DNA from: Saprospiraceae bacterium
GTDB taxonomy: Bacteria; Bacteroidota; Bacteroidia; Chitinophagales; Saprospiraceae
Reading direction: 5' to 3'
Assembly: GCA_013214355.1 (NCBI GenBank)
Contig: JABSSL010000025.1
Location: 1-58,936 of the forward strand
Length of the DNA stretch: 58,936 nt
In this document: in pieces, positions 37,050 to 46,568 of the stretch
How the letters are laid out: the number at the start of each line of letters is the position of its first letter
Numbering within the stretch: the stretch's first letter is position 1
Notes under the pieces: model-generated
Told to the model about the DNA's origin: nothing
The model's database searches: none
Seen by the model: only the letters and a program-made list of their open reading frames with translations
Made by a program: the position numbers and the translations under genes

Positions 37050-38417
37050 ATGCAACACGCAGACAAGGCAGCGACCTTTATACAAAACGAATCGAAAACC
37101 GACTGGCACAATGCCTCTATCTGGCGGGCACGGGAAAAGCGTGATGTGGCAGCGCATGGCATTCCAGAATGGGAGCATCTTCGCGAACTCGCCTCCCAGA
37201 TTAAGGACAACGTCCTCAGCAATCTGGACCATTATCTGGTGCAATTTGAAGAGGCAGCCACGCGGAATGGTGTGCAGGTACATTGGGCAGCCACGGCTGA
37301 GGATCACAATCGAATTGTACTCGGCATTTTACAAAAGAACAAGTTGAGTAAAGTGGTCAAGAGCAAGTCCATGCTTACCGAGGAATGCCATCTCAATCCA
37401 TTCCTAGAAGCCAACGGGGTAGAAGTAATCGATACAGACTTAGGGGAGCGGATCATTCAACTCCGCGACGAACGACCTAGCCATATTGTGGCTCCGGCCA
37501 TTCATTTAAAGAAAGAAGAAATTGGTGAGCTTTTCCATGAAAAATTGGGTACTGAAAAAGGGGCTACTGATCCGAACTACTTAACGGAAGCAGCTCGTCA
37601 GCATTTGCGTTCTGCTTTTATGGAAAGCCATGCAGGTTTGACAGGCGTCAATTTTGCTGTGGCGGAGACAGGGGGCGTGGTGATCGTGACGAATGAAGGG
37701 AATTCAGATATGGGTGTGCATTTGAATAAAGTCCAGATTCATTGTATGGGGATAGAGAAGATTATTCCTCGAGCGCAAGACTTGGGCATTTTTGTAAGAT
37801 TATTGGCTAGGAGTGCCATCGGTCAAGCCATCTCGATATTTACCTCTCATTATCATCGGCCGAAAGCTGGAGGTGCGATGCATTATGTCATTGTGGATAA
37901 TGGCCGAAGTGAACACCTAGGGCGGGAGGACTTTCGCAATGGCCTGAAGTGCATCCGCTGCGGGGCCTGCATGAATACCTGCCCTGTGTACCGTAGAAGT
38001 GGCGGGCATAGCTATGGCTATACCATACCCGGCCCGATTGGCTCTATTCTAACCCCCGGCAAAGATCTCAAGCAGCATAGTGACCTTCCTTTTGCCTCGA
38101 CGCTTTGCGGATCTTGCTCTGATGTTTGTCCCGTAAAAATTGATATTCACGAACAGCTCTATAAATGGCGACAGATCATTGCCGAGGAGGGGCATCTCAA
38201 TCGTTTCAAGCGCTGGAGTATGCGGCTAGCAGGCAAAATTCTTTCCAGCCCAAAAGCCTATCGGCGCTTTGGTCGCTTGGCACGTTGGGCACTGCGGGTC
38301 ATGCCGAGTTCGATGGTCTACAACCGCTGGAATGATTGGGGGAAGGAACGTGAACTGCCGACAGCGCCTAAGCAGAGTTTCAAAGAATGGTATCAAGAAA
38401 ATCATCCGGCATCATGA
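37050..38417 (+). CDS. lutB: LutB-type iron-sulfur electron transport protein
   Basis: A 455-residue LUD-domain plus ferredoxin-type protein. The N-terminal LUD part includes SMLTEECHLNPFLEANGVEVIDTDLGE, AVAETGGVVIVTNEGN and the GSGx-like acids typical of LutB/YkgF. Two 4Fe-4S motifs follow: CIRCGACMNTCPVYR (near residue 305) and CGSCSDVCPVKID (near 352). The C-terminal 70 residues are basic, as in the family. It overlaps lutC by 4 bp. Confidence 0.94.
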   Translation: MQHADKAATFIQNESKTDWHNASIWRAREKRDVAAHGIPEWEHLRELASQIKDNVLSNLDHYLVQFEEAATRNGVQVHWAATAEDHNRIVLGILQKNKLSKVVKSKSMLTEECHLNPFLEANGVEVIDTDLGERIIQLRDERPSHIVAPAIHLKKEEIGELFHEKLGTEKGATDPNYLTEAARQHLRSAFMESHAGLTGVNFAVAETGGVVIVTNEGNSDMGVHLNKVQIHCMGIEKIIPRAQDLGIFVRLLARSAIGQAISIFTSHYHRPKAGGAMHYVIVDNGRSEHLGREDFRNGLKCIRCGACMNTCPVYRRSGGHSYGYTIPGPIGSILTPGKDLKQHSDLPFASTLCGSCSDVCPVKIDIHEQLYKWRQIIAEEGHLNRFKRWSMRLAGKILSSPKAYRRFGRLARWALRVMPSSMVYNRWNDWGKERELPTAPKQSFKEWYQENHPAS

Positions 38418-38992
38418 GCAAAGAGAAGATACTTTCCCGGATACAGGCTAACAAGCCTGCTGCTCGTGCATTACCCGACATCCCGGCCTTTGAATTTGCT
38501 ACCTCGGATTTGCACGCCGCCTTCACGTCTTTGGCTGAGGCCAATGCTAGTCGTTGCCTTAGCTTGACTAGTACAGATGAAATGGCCAATTTCATTTCCG
38601 TACAATTTCCAGAAGCGAAGCAAATTGCTTCTACCTATTCTTCGTACAAAGGGAATGTTGATCTTCAGGCCGTCACTGATCCCAGTGAGCTCAAGCAAGT
38701 AGATGTAGCTGTAATTCCAGGTCAGGTGGGCGTGGCCGAAAACGCTGCCATTTGGGTAACAGAAGAAGACTGTGTACATAGAGCACTACCTGTGATCTGT
38801 CAGCATTTGATTCTGGTTTTAAGTAAAAAACAACTGGTCGGTAATTTGCATGAAGCTTACCAAAAAATTCAAATTGACCAGAGTGGATATGGTGTATTTA
38901 TAGCCGGTCCCAGTAAAACGGCGGACATTGAGCAGTCTTTGGTGATTGGGGCACAGGGGGCTAGGAGTTTAACCATTGTATTTATTGACTAA
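38414..38992 (+). CDS. lutC: LutC-type LUD-domain protein
   Basis: A 192-residue LUD (YkgG) domain. I use ATG 38414 (MSKEKILSRI), which overlaps the lutB stop as ATGA and matches the family start. Conserved phrases are VAENAAIWVTEEDC near the middle and the end segment GVFIAGPSKTADIEQSLVIGAQGARSL, which contains the family's IAGPS-x-TADIE motif. It is the third subunit of the lactate-oxidising complex. Confidence 0.94.
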   Translation: MSKEKILSRIQANKPAARALPDIPAFEFATSDLHAAFTSLAEANASRCLSLTSTDEMANFISVQFPEAKQIASTYSSYKGNVDLQAVTDPSELKQVDVAVIPGQVGVAENAAIWVTEEDCVHRALPVICQHLILVLSKKQLVGNLHEAYQKIQIDQSGYGVFIAGPSKTADIEQSLVIGAQGARSLTIVFID

Positions 38993-39003
38993 TTGTAAGC
39001 ATT

Positions 39004-39933
39004 GTGAGTATAGTATTGATCTGCAACAACAAGGATCCGAAACCTTGGGCTGAAGGCCTTAGTTTAGCCTTTCCGGATACTAGGGTGGAGATTTTCCCGA
39101 ACGTGAAAAATAAAGCTGAGGTCACATTTGCCGTCTGTTGGAAACCTAAACCTGGTGACCTACAGCAATTCCCAGCCTTGAAAGTCGTGCAATCCCTGGG
39201 AGCGGGCGTGGAACATATTTTACAAACCACACCCCTCCTGCCTCACTTGCGCCTGTGCCGCATCGTAGACCCGGGCCTGGCCAATGACATGTGGGAATTT
39301 ACCTTAGCTACCGTGATGAATCATTTGAAAAAGCTTCGCCAGTATCAGCAGCAGCAGCAAAATAAGAGTTGGCAGCAGCACGGTTACGGTACCATTGCAG
39401 ATACGCGAATAGGGGTTTTAGGTTTAGGGAAGATTGGAGCCCTGGTTGCTGAACGCTTTGCCCAACTTGGTTTTCCGGTTAGTGGCTGGTCGGCATCTGC
39501 TAAGAATATCCCGGGCGTGACCTCCTTCCAAGGAGAAGGGGAGCTAGCCCGCTGCCTTGCTCAATCCGATATTTTAATCAATCTACTCCCCCTGACCGAT
39601 AGCACGACCGGTATCCTGAATATGGATACCTTGAAGCAATTACCCCAAGGGGCCTATGTCATCAATGTGGGCCGGGGAGGGCATTTGGTGGATGAGGATT
39701 TGCTCTCACTGCTGGATAGTGTTCACTTAGGTGGGGCTCTACTCGACGTTTTTCATCAAGAGCCATTGCCCAATGATCATCCTTTTTGGACGCATCCCAA
39801 AGTTTCCATCACCCCACATATTGCCAGCCTAACTAATAAAGACACTGCCATGGCACAGATCATTGAAAACTATCAACGGTTACAATCTGGAGAACCCTTG
39901 CTACACCAAGTACAAATCCAAAAGGGATATTGA
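39004..39933 (+). CDS. ghrA: Glyoxylate/hydroxypyruvate reductase A-type 2-hydroxyacid dehydrogenase
   Basis: A 309-residue NAD(P)-dependent D-isomer-specific 2-hydroxyacid dehydrogenase with a GTG start 11 bp after lutC. The Rossmann motif is IGVLGLGKIGALVAERF (near residue 137). The substrate/catalytic Arg is in INVGRGGHLVDEDLL, Glu in FHQEPLPNDHPFW, and His in VSITPHIAS. The N-terminal SLGAGVEHIL is typical of GhrA. It reduces glyoxylate or hydroxypyruvate, and together with LutABC and the isomerases suggests handling of two/three-carbon hydroxy/oxo acids. The gene name is by family resemblance. Confidence 0.87.
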   Translation: MSIVLICNNKDPKPWAEGLSLAFPDTRVEIFPNVKNKAEVTFAVCWKPKPGDLQQFPALKVVQSLGAGVEHILQTTPLLPHLRLCRIVDPGLANDMWEFTLATVMNHLKKLRQYQQQQQNKSWQQHGYGTIADTRIGVLGLGKIGALVAERFAQLGFPVSGWSASAKNIPGVTSFQGEGELARCLAQSDILINLLPLTDSTTGILNMDTLKQLPQGAYVINVGRGGHLVDEDLLSLLDSVHLGGALLDVFHQEPLPNDHPFWTHPKVSITPHIASLTNKDTAMAQIIENYQRLQSGEPLLHQVQIQKGY

Positions 39934-39938
39934 AGTGA

Positions 39939-40721
39939 TCAAACCTGCTTCTGTGCCACGATCAAAAAGAGCTCCGGTAAGCCCTTCATGGGAGAAATTT
40001 CCCAATCTCCAACGTAAGTCCCGTGCTCATCAACTTCTTTGATCTGGCAACCGGCTTGAATCACTGCATTGATAAAATCGCCGATGGTCCAGTGGAATTC
40101 ATAGCAAGTATAGACACCTTTCTCTTGGTACAAGACATCATCTCCCATCGAATACTCATAGGGTCCGCGACGGTAATAATCGTTTTGTACCTCTAGTGCA
40201 TCAGGAACTTTCTTCCAAACTCGTCGAAAGGGGTGATATTCATCTACCAAGAACCAACCTCCTGGTTTCAAAATCCGGGAAGCCTCTTGATAATAGCGTT
40301 TTAGGTCGGATACCCAGACTGCTACGTGTCCACCAGTATAGATAAGATCAAATTGGGCGACTTTAATCGCTGCCAGGTTCGTAACATCAGATTGGATAAA
40401 TTCGATAGATAAGCCCAATAGATCAGCCCGTTCCGCAGCATATTGCAGTTGTTCAGTCGATATATCAATGGAAGTCACTTGGGCTCCCAGGCCAGCTAGG
40501 GCAAAAACAGCTTCATTGTCTCCGCTGCCGAGAACGGCGACTTTCTTTCCTTCGATATCTGAAAGGTATTTCAATACCGTAGGTGAAAATACGATGGATG
40601 GATCTTCGACGCATCTTTTCCAGATTCCACGGCTATCAGTACACTCCGCCCAGCGTTTGGCTGAGGCATCCCAGCGTTTTTGGTTGGCGAGATGCATATC
40701 ATTCAAAATCTTCGAGGACAT
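39939..40721 (-). CDS. Class I SAM-dependent methyltransferase
   Basis: A 260-residue methyltransferase of the Methyltransf_11/25 type; the start at ATG 40721 (MSSKILND) is preferred to the 13-residue longer frame. SAM-binding motif I is VAVLGSGDNEAVFAL, the acidic loop is VTSIDISTEQL, motif II is DLIYTGG and motif III is ILKPGGWFLVDEYHPF. The substrate is unknown. Its stop lies 5 bp from the convergent ghrA stop. A perfect 14-bp palindrome and repeated CTCAGCGGGTGAG units lie upstream of its start. Confidence 0.87.
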   Translation of the reverse strand: MSSKILNDMHLANQKRWDASAKRWAECTDSRGIWKRCVEDPSIVFSPTVLKYLSDIEGKKVAVLGSGDNEAVFALAGLGAQVTSIDISTEQLQYAAERADLLGLSIEFIQSDVTNLAAIKVAQFDLIYTGGHVAVWVSDLKRYYQEASRILKPGGWFLVDEYHPFRRVWKKVPDALEVQNDYYRRGPYEYSMGDDVLYQEKGVYTCYEFHWTIGDFINAVIQAGCQIKEVDEHGTYVGDWEISPMKGLPELFLIVAQKQV

Positions 40722-40756
40722 AACAGTTGAGGTGTTACTGGGTGAAAAGTATAACA

Positions 40757-40770
40757 CCACTTATAAGTGG
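40757..40770. promoter_or_regulatory. Perfect 14-bp palindrome upstream of the methyltransferase gene
   Basis: CCACTTATAAGTGG, symmetrical about its centre, lies 36-49 bp upstream of the methyltransferase start codon. This is the position of an operator overlapping a promoter on the minus strand. Confidence 0.45.
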
Positions 40771-40798
40771 AATAAATCGAAGAAAGTTCCACCTTGAC

Positions 40799-40940
40799 CT
40801 CAGCGGGTGAGTACTCAGCGGGTGAGCTCAGGGAGCCTACGGACATAAACCACTGTATATCAACACTATAATAAAACAACACTCCATACAGCTAGTCAAA
40901 TTCAGTCAATCACTCAGCGGGTGAGTACTCACCCGTTGAG
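40799..40940. repeat. Repeated CTCAGCGGGTGAG units including a 28-bp palindrome
   Basis: The 15-bp unit CTCAGCGGGTGAGTA occurs at 40799-40813, at 40814-40828 (last two bases CT) and at 40913-40927. The third copy runs into an inverted copy (40926-40940, CTCAACGGGTGAGTA on the minus strand), giving a 28-bp palindrome with one mismatch. The palindrome starts 4 bp after the stop codon of the minus-strand PVC-type gene and may fold as its 3' hairpin. The two direct units lie nearer the methyltransferase gene. Confidence 0.6.
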
Positions 40941-40944
40941 TGAG

Positions 40945-43900
40945 CTACTGCAGAGCTTCCTCCTTCTGCAAAGTCCGCATATACTCCACCAGGTCTACTA
41001 ACTCTTGTTTACTCATAACACTTTGTAGGTTCGGCGTCATTAAGGAGGCCTCCATGGGTTCGAGCTGATCCATCTGGCTTCGCTCGATCAATTGATCTAC
41101 CCCACCCATCATTCTCAAGTTAATTTCATCTTCTGTTTGGCTGGTGATATACCCTTGATAGACGCTGCCATCCTTCATTTTAGCCATGTATCCTTCGTAG
41201 CCAAAATTGATGCCCGAACTAGGATAGATGATGGCTTCGTACATGGCTCGTTTGGCTAATTTATCACCAATCTCCGACAAGTCTGGCCCGAAGGTCACCC
41301 CCTGTCCGTTGACGGGGTGGCAGGAGGTGCAATAAGATTGAAAGACCAAAGCACCTGCAGCCGCGTCTCCTTGGGCAGCCACTAGTTGTCTTGGTGTGGG
41401 CAGCACTTCTCCCTCCTTGGAAGTGGCGCCGTCGATAAATTGCGGAGCCGCATTACGCACCTCGGGATCCCAGCAATTCATGATCTTGATGGCTGCTGTC
41501 CTTTTCAATTGTCCCTCCAAGCGATCCGCTTTCAACAAATCAAATAAATAGTGTTGTCCATCCCAATTGTTGCCCATCGCCTGGATCGCTTCGTTCTTTA
41601 GTCCGAAGGCTAGGCCTTCATCGTCCACTAATCTGGTCAAAAAAGCCAGATTCTCCTTATGCCCCACCCTTCCTAAGTACTGCAAGATCTTTTTCTGTTC
41701 CGCTTCCTCACTAGCTAGAAAATGTTGTTCTAATGCTTGGGCACCGCCAAGGTCAAAGAGTAGGTTCGCCGCTTCTGTGCGGAGGCCACCTTGATCGGTG
41801 GATAGAAATAGATCTAGGATTTTCGGACGCATCTCCATCAATTGCATACTCTTAACAGCTTCTACCCATTCCGGTGATCCTTCCAGCTGAGGTAGGATAG
41901 AGCGAATCAAAGGCTTAATCTCCGGGTGCTGCTGCACGTATTCGGCTCCTAATTGTCCAAGTGCGTAGGTGCGAATCAAATCCTGCTTGGGGTGATCTTG
42001 TTGCAGTAATTGCACGAGGTGGTCATCCTTATCAGGTCCATCCTTGAAGGTAAAAGCTCGAAAGTAGGTGGCTAAATTGGCCGTATCTTTGGCAATCAAA
42101 TCTGCTAGTAGCGAAATCGATTTTGTAGCATGGATGCGCCAGATCAACTCTTTTTGCCCTGCTTGCTCCCATTTGCCACCATTCTGCCTTGTCAAAGCCT
42201 CGAAATAAAGATCAGGGAAAAGGTCAGCGCCAATACCGAGGGCTTCAAGTAACCACCTGTCACCACCTTGATAAGCCGCCGCCAGCTGTCCCCACAGATT
42301 TGCAGCCTCGGGAGTCCCTAGAAAGCGAAGCGCGATAGCCACCTCTCTTTGCACCATTGGAGAAGGATCCTGGATCAAAATCCGTAGGTAATCTAGGATG
42401 TTTTCTGCATCCTTTTGACGAGCTATTCTCAATGCCGTAATTCTCAAGTCTTCCGACTTATCCTGCAAACCTGCTGCGATATACTCAGGCGCATTGCCCA
42501 CTTCTGCCAGCAGCCAAAGCGCCTTAGCTTTCTGATATGGATCTCCCTCCTGCCACAGTTGCTGTAGGGCCGGTTCCGCCTTTGGGCCCAACTCTTTTAA
42601 CTTATGCCAAGCCTGGTAGAAAACACTGCTATTTGGGTTGAATAAAGCGGAAACCGCTTCTTCAGCCGTGGCTAAAGGTATAGAAGGGACTTGGTAGGTA
42701 TCCGTTTTCTTTGCCACTCGATAGATACGTCCGCGCTGGGCATCCGCCATCTTGTGACCACCTACGCCAGCATCATACCAGTCTGAAATAAAAATAGAGC
42801 CATCCGGAGCAGTGGCAATATCGCTCGGGCGAAACCAAATATCTTCGCTTTTAAGCAAATTCACTGTCTCTGCTTGGTAGCCTGCGCCATCTTTCTGCAC
42901 CGGATAAGACCGCACCACATTTTGCCCGGGTTCACAATGAATCATCTGATGTTGAAAGGCAACAGGAAGCTGTTTGCCTTCATAGAAAAGAATACCAGTT
43001 GGAGATCCGGCACCCGTCTGCAGGAGATTGGGTACTACACCTGGATCATTCTGGTGCCAATGACGAAGCGGAATTTCCTCATGCATTCCTACCCTGCGGG
43101 TGCGCCAACCTGCCCCAGTTTGACCATCGGTATACCCATAATTGCCATGTTCCATGACAAAATTGATACGGGTAGCTTTATTGCCGTCATCATCATTGTC
43201 TGATTGCCAGAGGTTTCCGAAGGGATCTATCGTCACCTCAAAGGGGTTACGGAAGTTTTGGGCCAGTACTTCTACATTTTCACCGCCAGGATCGCAGCGA
43301 AAAACTAAGCCTTGCTTGTAGGGAGAATTTTTGGTGCGGATAGCCTGTCCGAGTTGATCTACGACGGCATTACCTTCTTTGTCATATATCTGTTTGCCTT
43401 CATTTCCAAAATTGAAATACCATTTTCCATCTGGACCAAAGACAAAAGCATGCATACCGTGGTCGTGGTCAACCCCATCGATATTGGTAAATAAAGTGTC
43501 CTTCCGATCCGGCTGATCATCCCCATCCTCGTCCGTAAAAATGAATACATTGGGACTGATGGACACCACCACTTGCTTCCCAAAGAGGGCAATCCCCAAG
43601 GCACCATTAATATCTTTACCTTGATAATATAACTTTCTATCATCGGCCTTACCATCCCCGTCGGTGTCTTCTAGAATCAAGATCCGATCACCTTGATCTC
43701 GTTCCTCGATATCCTGGTTATGCGGCAGGCGATAGTTATTGACTTCACAAACCCATACCCTTCCCCGCTCGTCCACGGCAATGTTAGTCGGGTTAACCAA
43801 CAAAGGCTCGGATGCAAAAAGCTCGACTTCGAGGCCATCTGCTACCTGCATACTGGCCAAGGCATTAATGGAAGTTCGTTGTTCTTCTTCGGTGAGACTA

Positions 43901-43998
43901 CTGAATAATATTTGCTGTTTTTCCTTACTACACGCCCAAAGTATCCCTACGGCGATGGTCATCGCAAGGAGATACCTTGCAAAAGTCTTGTTCTTCAT
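40945..43998 (-). CDS. PVC-type membrane-bound dehydrogenase with HEAT repeats and c-type cytochrome domain
   Basis: A 1017-residue exported lipoprotein (start MKNKTFARYL at 43998; lipobox GILWACS). Residues ~50-450 form a beta-propeller like the TIGR02604 membrane-bound dehydrogenase domain, with Asp-rich loops (LEDTDGDGKADD; TDEDGDDQPD; WQSDNDDDGN) that may bind Ca2+. HEAT-like helices span ~480-860. The last ~140 residues hold a haem-binding motif CTSCH and the TIGR02603-type PSSGINFGYEGY. Such proteins are periplasmic oxidoreductases, abundant in Planctomycetes and Bacteroidota, thought to oxidise sugars or alcohols. It sits next to a sialate O-acetylesterase gene on the same strand. Confidence 0.92.
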   Translation of the reverse strand: MKNKTFARYLLAMTIAVGILWACSKEKQQILFSSLTEEEQRTSINALASMQVADGLEVELFASEPLLVNPTNIAVDERGRVWVCEVNNYRLPHNQDIEERDQGDRILILEDTDGDGKADDRKLYYQGKDINGALGIALFGKQVVVSISPNVFIFTDEDGDDQPDRKDTLFTNIDGVDHDHGMHAFVFGPDGKWYFNFGNEGKQIYDKEGNAVVDQLGQAIRTKNSPYKQGLVFRCDPGGENVEVLAQNFRNPFEVTIDPFGNLWQSDNDDDGNKATRINFVMEHGNYGYTDGQTGAGWRTRRVGMHEEIPLRHWHQNDPGVVPNLLQTGAGSPTGILFYEGKQLPVAFQHQMIHCEPGQNVVRSYPVQKDGAGYQAETVNLLKSEDIWFRPSDIATAPDGSIFISDWYDAGVGGHKMADAQRGRIYRVAKKTDTYQVPSIPLATAEEAVSALFNPNSSVFYQAWHKLKELGPKAEPALQQLWQEGDPYQKAKALWLLAEVGNAPEYIAAGLQDKSEDLRITALRIARQKDAENILDYLRILIQDPSPMVQREVAIALRFLGTPEAANLWGQLAAAYQGGDRWLLEALGIGADLFPDLYFEALTRQNGGKWEQAGQKELIWRIHATKSISLLADLIAKDTANLATYFRAFTFKDGPDKDDHLVQLLQQDHPKQDLIRTYALGQLGAEYVQQHPEIKPLIRSILPQLEGSPEWVEAVKSMQLMEMRPKILDLFLSTDQGGLRTEAANLLFDLGGAQALEQHFLASEEAEQKKILQYLGRVGHKENLAFLTRLVDDEGLAFGLKNEAIQAMGNNWDGQHYLFDLLKADRLEGQLKRTAAIKIMNCWDPEVRNAAPQFIDGATSKEGEVLPTPRQLVAAQGDAAAGALVFQSYCTSCHPVNGQGVTFGPDLSEIGDKLAKRAMYEAIIYPSSGINFGYEGYMAKMKDGSVYQGYITSQTEDEINLRMMGGVDQLIERSQMDQLEPMEASLMTPNLQSVMSKQELVDLVEYMRTLQKEEALQ

Positions 43999-44210
43999 TT
44001 TGTTGGAATTTCCGTTTTTTAAAACCACAATAAGGTTAATTCGGGAAAAATAGGCTTCGGCCCTGCGTTATTTTTTTTGCCGGATTGTCCATATCTATCT
44101 ACTTGTACCAACAAGATTGGGTCCAACTACAAAAAAACACTTCCTGCAGCACAAGATTTACCTTCAGCTATCTACTACAGCAATTGTTAAACATCTTCTA
44201 AAGGTACCAA

Positions 44211-46160
44211 CTACTCTGGCCAAGTGTCTGTACGGAATGGTGTAGCGGGCAAGCCCTCTTTATTGTACAAGTTCGCATCATCCGGATTGTTGGCCCAAGC
44301 ATAGCGAACAGCCTTGGGATCAGCCACTTTATCACTCCAGACAACGATTTGCTTACCACGGATCTGAGCCTTTGCCCAAACAAATTGCTGATCTGCTCCT
44401 GCAATGGTAAATCCTTTCACATACCCATATTTGTCTTTTGCCACCAAGCCTGTACCAATATGGTCGAAGGACAAAACGATGGATTTTCCATCCTTGCTCA
44501 TCTCTTTGTATACGGGTCCGGAATAGACAATCTCTTTTTCGCCGTAAGCCAGTCGGCGGGCAGCTAAGGACAGGCGCAAGCCCACATCCTGTTTGTTACG
44601 CGGATGTATATCATCGGCTTCACCTATATCGATAATCACAGCTTGCGCGGTATTGGGCAGATCTAGGGCGGCCGTTTGCGACTCTCGCAGCAGGGCCCAA
44701 TGGCTAGGCATGGGTTCAGGTACCGGTTGCATAAAGTTCGCTAGCTGGACAAACAAAAAGGGGAAGTCTCCCACCTTCCATCTTTTCCGCCAGTCCGTAA
44801 TCATATCAGCAAATTGTTCCCTGTAGACGTACGCACCAGACTGATTCGCATTGGATTCTCCCTGATACCAAAGGGCTCCCTTTATCGGTAACCTAAGGAG
44901 TGGATGCACCATGATATTATATAGTATAGTGGGGGTTTGGTTTTCGCGGAAGCCGGCTTTGGCCTTGAAGGTAGCCTCGCCGATTTTCATAGCCCAGGTA
45001 CCCACTAAACTGCGCTTTCCTTTGATCGTCTTTAGATATAGCAACTCATCAGCTCCATAAATACCACCACCACCACCAGTATCTTCCACTCGAATAGCAA
45101 TTAAGTTGGCCCCTGCTTTTAACTGCTCGGGCGCCACCTCATATACTCTATCCTTGGCATAGGCTCCGATATTACTCCCAATTTTCTGCCCATTGACATA
45201 GGTCCAATCCGAGTCATCGATTTTACCTAAACCCAATTCAATACCTGCCGCTGCTTCCGCTTCGGATAGTTCAATGGTTTTGCGAAACCAAAGAATACCA
45301 TCCACGCCTTCGTATCCCTTATCCTCCCAGAGACCCGGCAGTTCCAACTTCGCCCATTGATTATCATTGCAATCTGGCGTATGCCAGCCCATTTCCAATC
45401 CTTGATCCTTCTTAGCCAATGGACCATGCTTGGCCTCTAACTCCTTCAATTTCATTTTGTTTTTGATCTGGACGGCCTGCTGTAGCGAATCTAAGTTCGG
45501 TAAGCTATAGCCAGACAGCGCTTGCGGATGCATCCAAGGTTCCACTCGACTTCCTCCCCAAGAGGTATTGATCAAGCCGATCGGCACATCTACATGTTTG
45601 CGAAGTTCACGGGCAAAGAAGTAGCCAACCGCTGTAAAATTTCCAACCGTTTCCTTGCTGACCACCGCCCAAGCCCCTCCTGCTAAAGTATCCTGTGGCG
45701 TTTTCGCCCAGGAATGCGGAACTTTAAAATGTCGAATTTGATCATCATTGGCGGCGGATATCTCTGCCTTGGCATCATTTGAGCTGGCCACCGTCCACTC
45801 CATATTACTTTGTCCAGAGCAAACCCAAAGGTCACCAATTAAGATATCACTAACCATTATGGCCTCTTTCCGACTACTTATGCGCATCAAATGTGGACCG
45901 CCCGCTTCCATAGCAGGAAGTGTATAGGACCAATTTCCTTGCTTATCGGGACGGGTCGTATACGTTCTTCCGTTGAAAGTGATGCTAATTCTTTTGCGCT
46001 TCGACGAACTCCCCCAAACGTTGATGGGTTGATCGCGTTGCAAAACCATGTGATCTTGAAAAACTTTGGCCACACGCAGCTGACCTGAACTAATGGAAGG
46101 TAATCCCAAGGTCAAAAGAGACAGGGTAACTAGCTTAGCTAGACACTTGAGGGGTAACAT
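44211..46160 (-). CDS. Sialate O-acetylesterase family protein (secreted)
   Basis: A 649-residue periplasmic/secreted SGNH esterase that removes acetyl groups from sialic acids or plant/algal polysaccharides. The signal peptide is about residues 1-27 (ending SISSGQ). The nucleophile Ser is in LWVCSGQSNMEW (near 116), the second block is GALWYQGESNA, and the catalytic Asp-x-x-His appears as DDIHPRNKQD. Between them (residues ~225-370) a jelly-roll insert like the GH2 sugar-binding domain is present (LPGLWEDKGYEGVDGILWFRKT; YVNGQKIGS). It is 212 bp upstream of the PVC-type gene, so the two may be coexpressed for carbohydrate use. Confidence 0.93.
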   Translation of the reverse strand: MLPLKCLAKLVTLSLLTLGLPSISSGQLRVAKVFQDHMVLQRDQPINVWGSSSKRKRISITFNGRTYTTRPDKQGNWSYTLPAMEAGGPHLMRISSRKEAIMVSDILIGDLWVCSGQSNMEWTVASSNDAKAEISAANDDQIRHFKVPHSWAKTPQDTLAGGAWAVVSKETVGNFTAVGYFFARELRKHVDVPIGLINTSWGGSRVEPWMHPQALSGYSLPNLDSLQQAVQIKNKMKLKELEAKHGPLAKKDQGLEMGWHTPDCNDNQWAKLELPGLWEDKGYEGVDGILWFRKTIELSEAEAAAGIELGLGKIDDSDWTYVNGQKIGSNIGAYAKDRVYEVAPEQLKAGANLIAIRVEDTGGGGGIYGADELLYLKTIKGKRSLVGTWAMKIGEATFKAKAGFRENQTPTILYNIMVHPLLRLPIKGALWYQGESNANQSGAYVYREQFADMITDWRKRWKVGDFPFLFVQLANFMQPVPEPMPSHWALLRESQTAALDLPNTAQAVIIDIGEADDIHPRNKQDVGLRLSLAARRLAYGEKEIVYSGPVYKEMSKDGKSIVLSFDHIGTGLVAKDKYGYVKGFTIAGADQQFVWAKAQIRGKQIVVWSDKVADPKAVRYAWANNPDDANLYNKEGLPATPFRTDTWPE

Positions 46161-46568
46161 ATAGTATGCTTTGGTTGATCTATTTCGTCTTCTTTTTGGC
46201 TAATTTTTCTCGACTCTGCCCCTTGGTCTCCCAGGCTCACTGATCGGGGAATTGATGGTAGTATTTACATGGGATCAATGTACGAAAAGGTGTTTTCTCT
46301 CATCCAAGATAGGTCTTTCTCCGCTTTTTGCAGTGATCTTTCAGGGCTTTTTCTGAATCAGACTTACAAAACCCTCACTTGCAGCCTTTTCCAAAATATA
46401 TTCCGTCAACTAATTAAAAAATGATCAATAAAGCCAACAATTGTAACGAAATCAATTTTTTATTCTACCATTAAACTTAAAAACAAGTATTAATTTGTTT
46501 TTGAAAGCAAAAAGGAGTATTATTAATAGATCCCTATGTCATCTTTTATTTCACCTAAAAAACAATCC
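46161..46568. other. Divergent intergenic region before the CBS-domain gene
   Basis: AT-rich DNA without a credible gene. An inverted repeat AAAAACAA (46479-46486) / TTGTTTTT (46495-46502) with loop GTATTAAT stands about 70 bp before the CBS start and could be an operator or a leader hairpin. I found no promoter match good enough to list. Confidence 0.3.
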
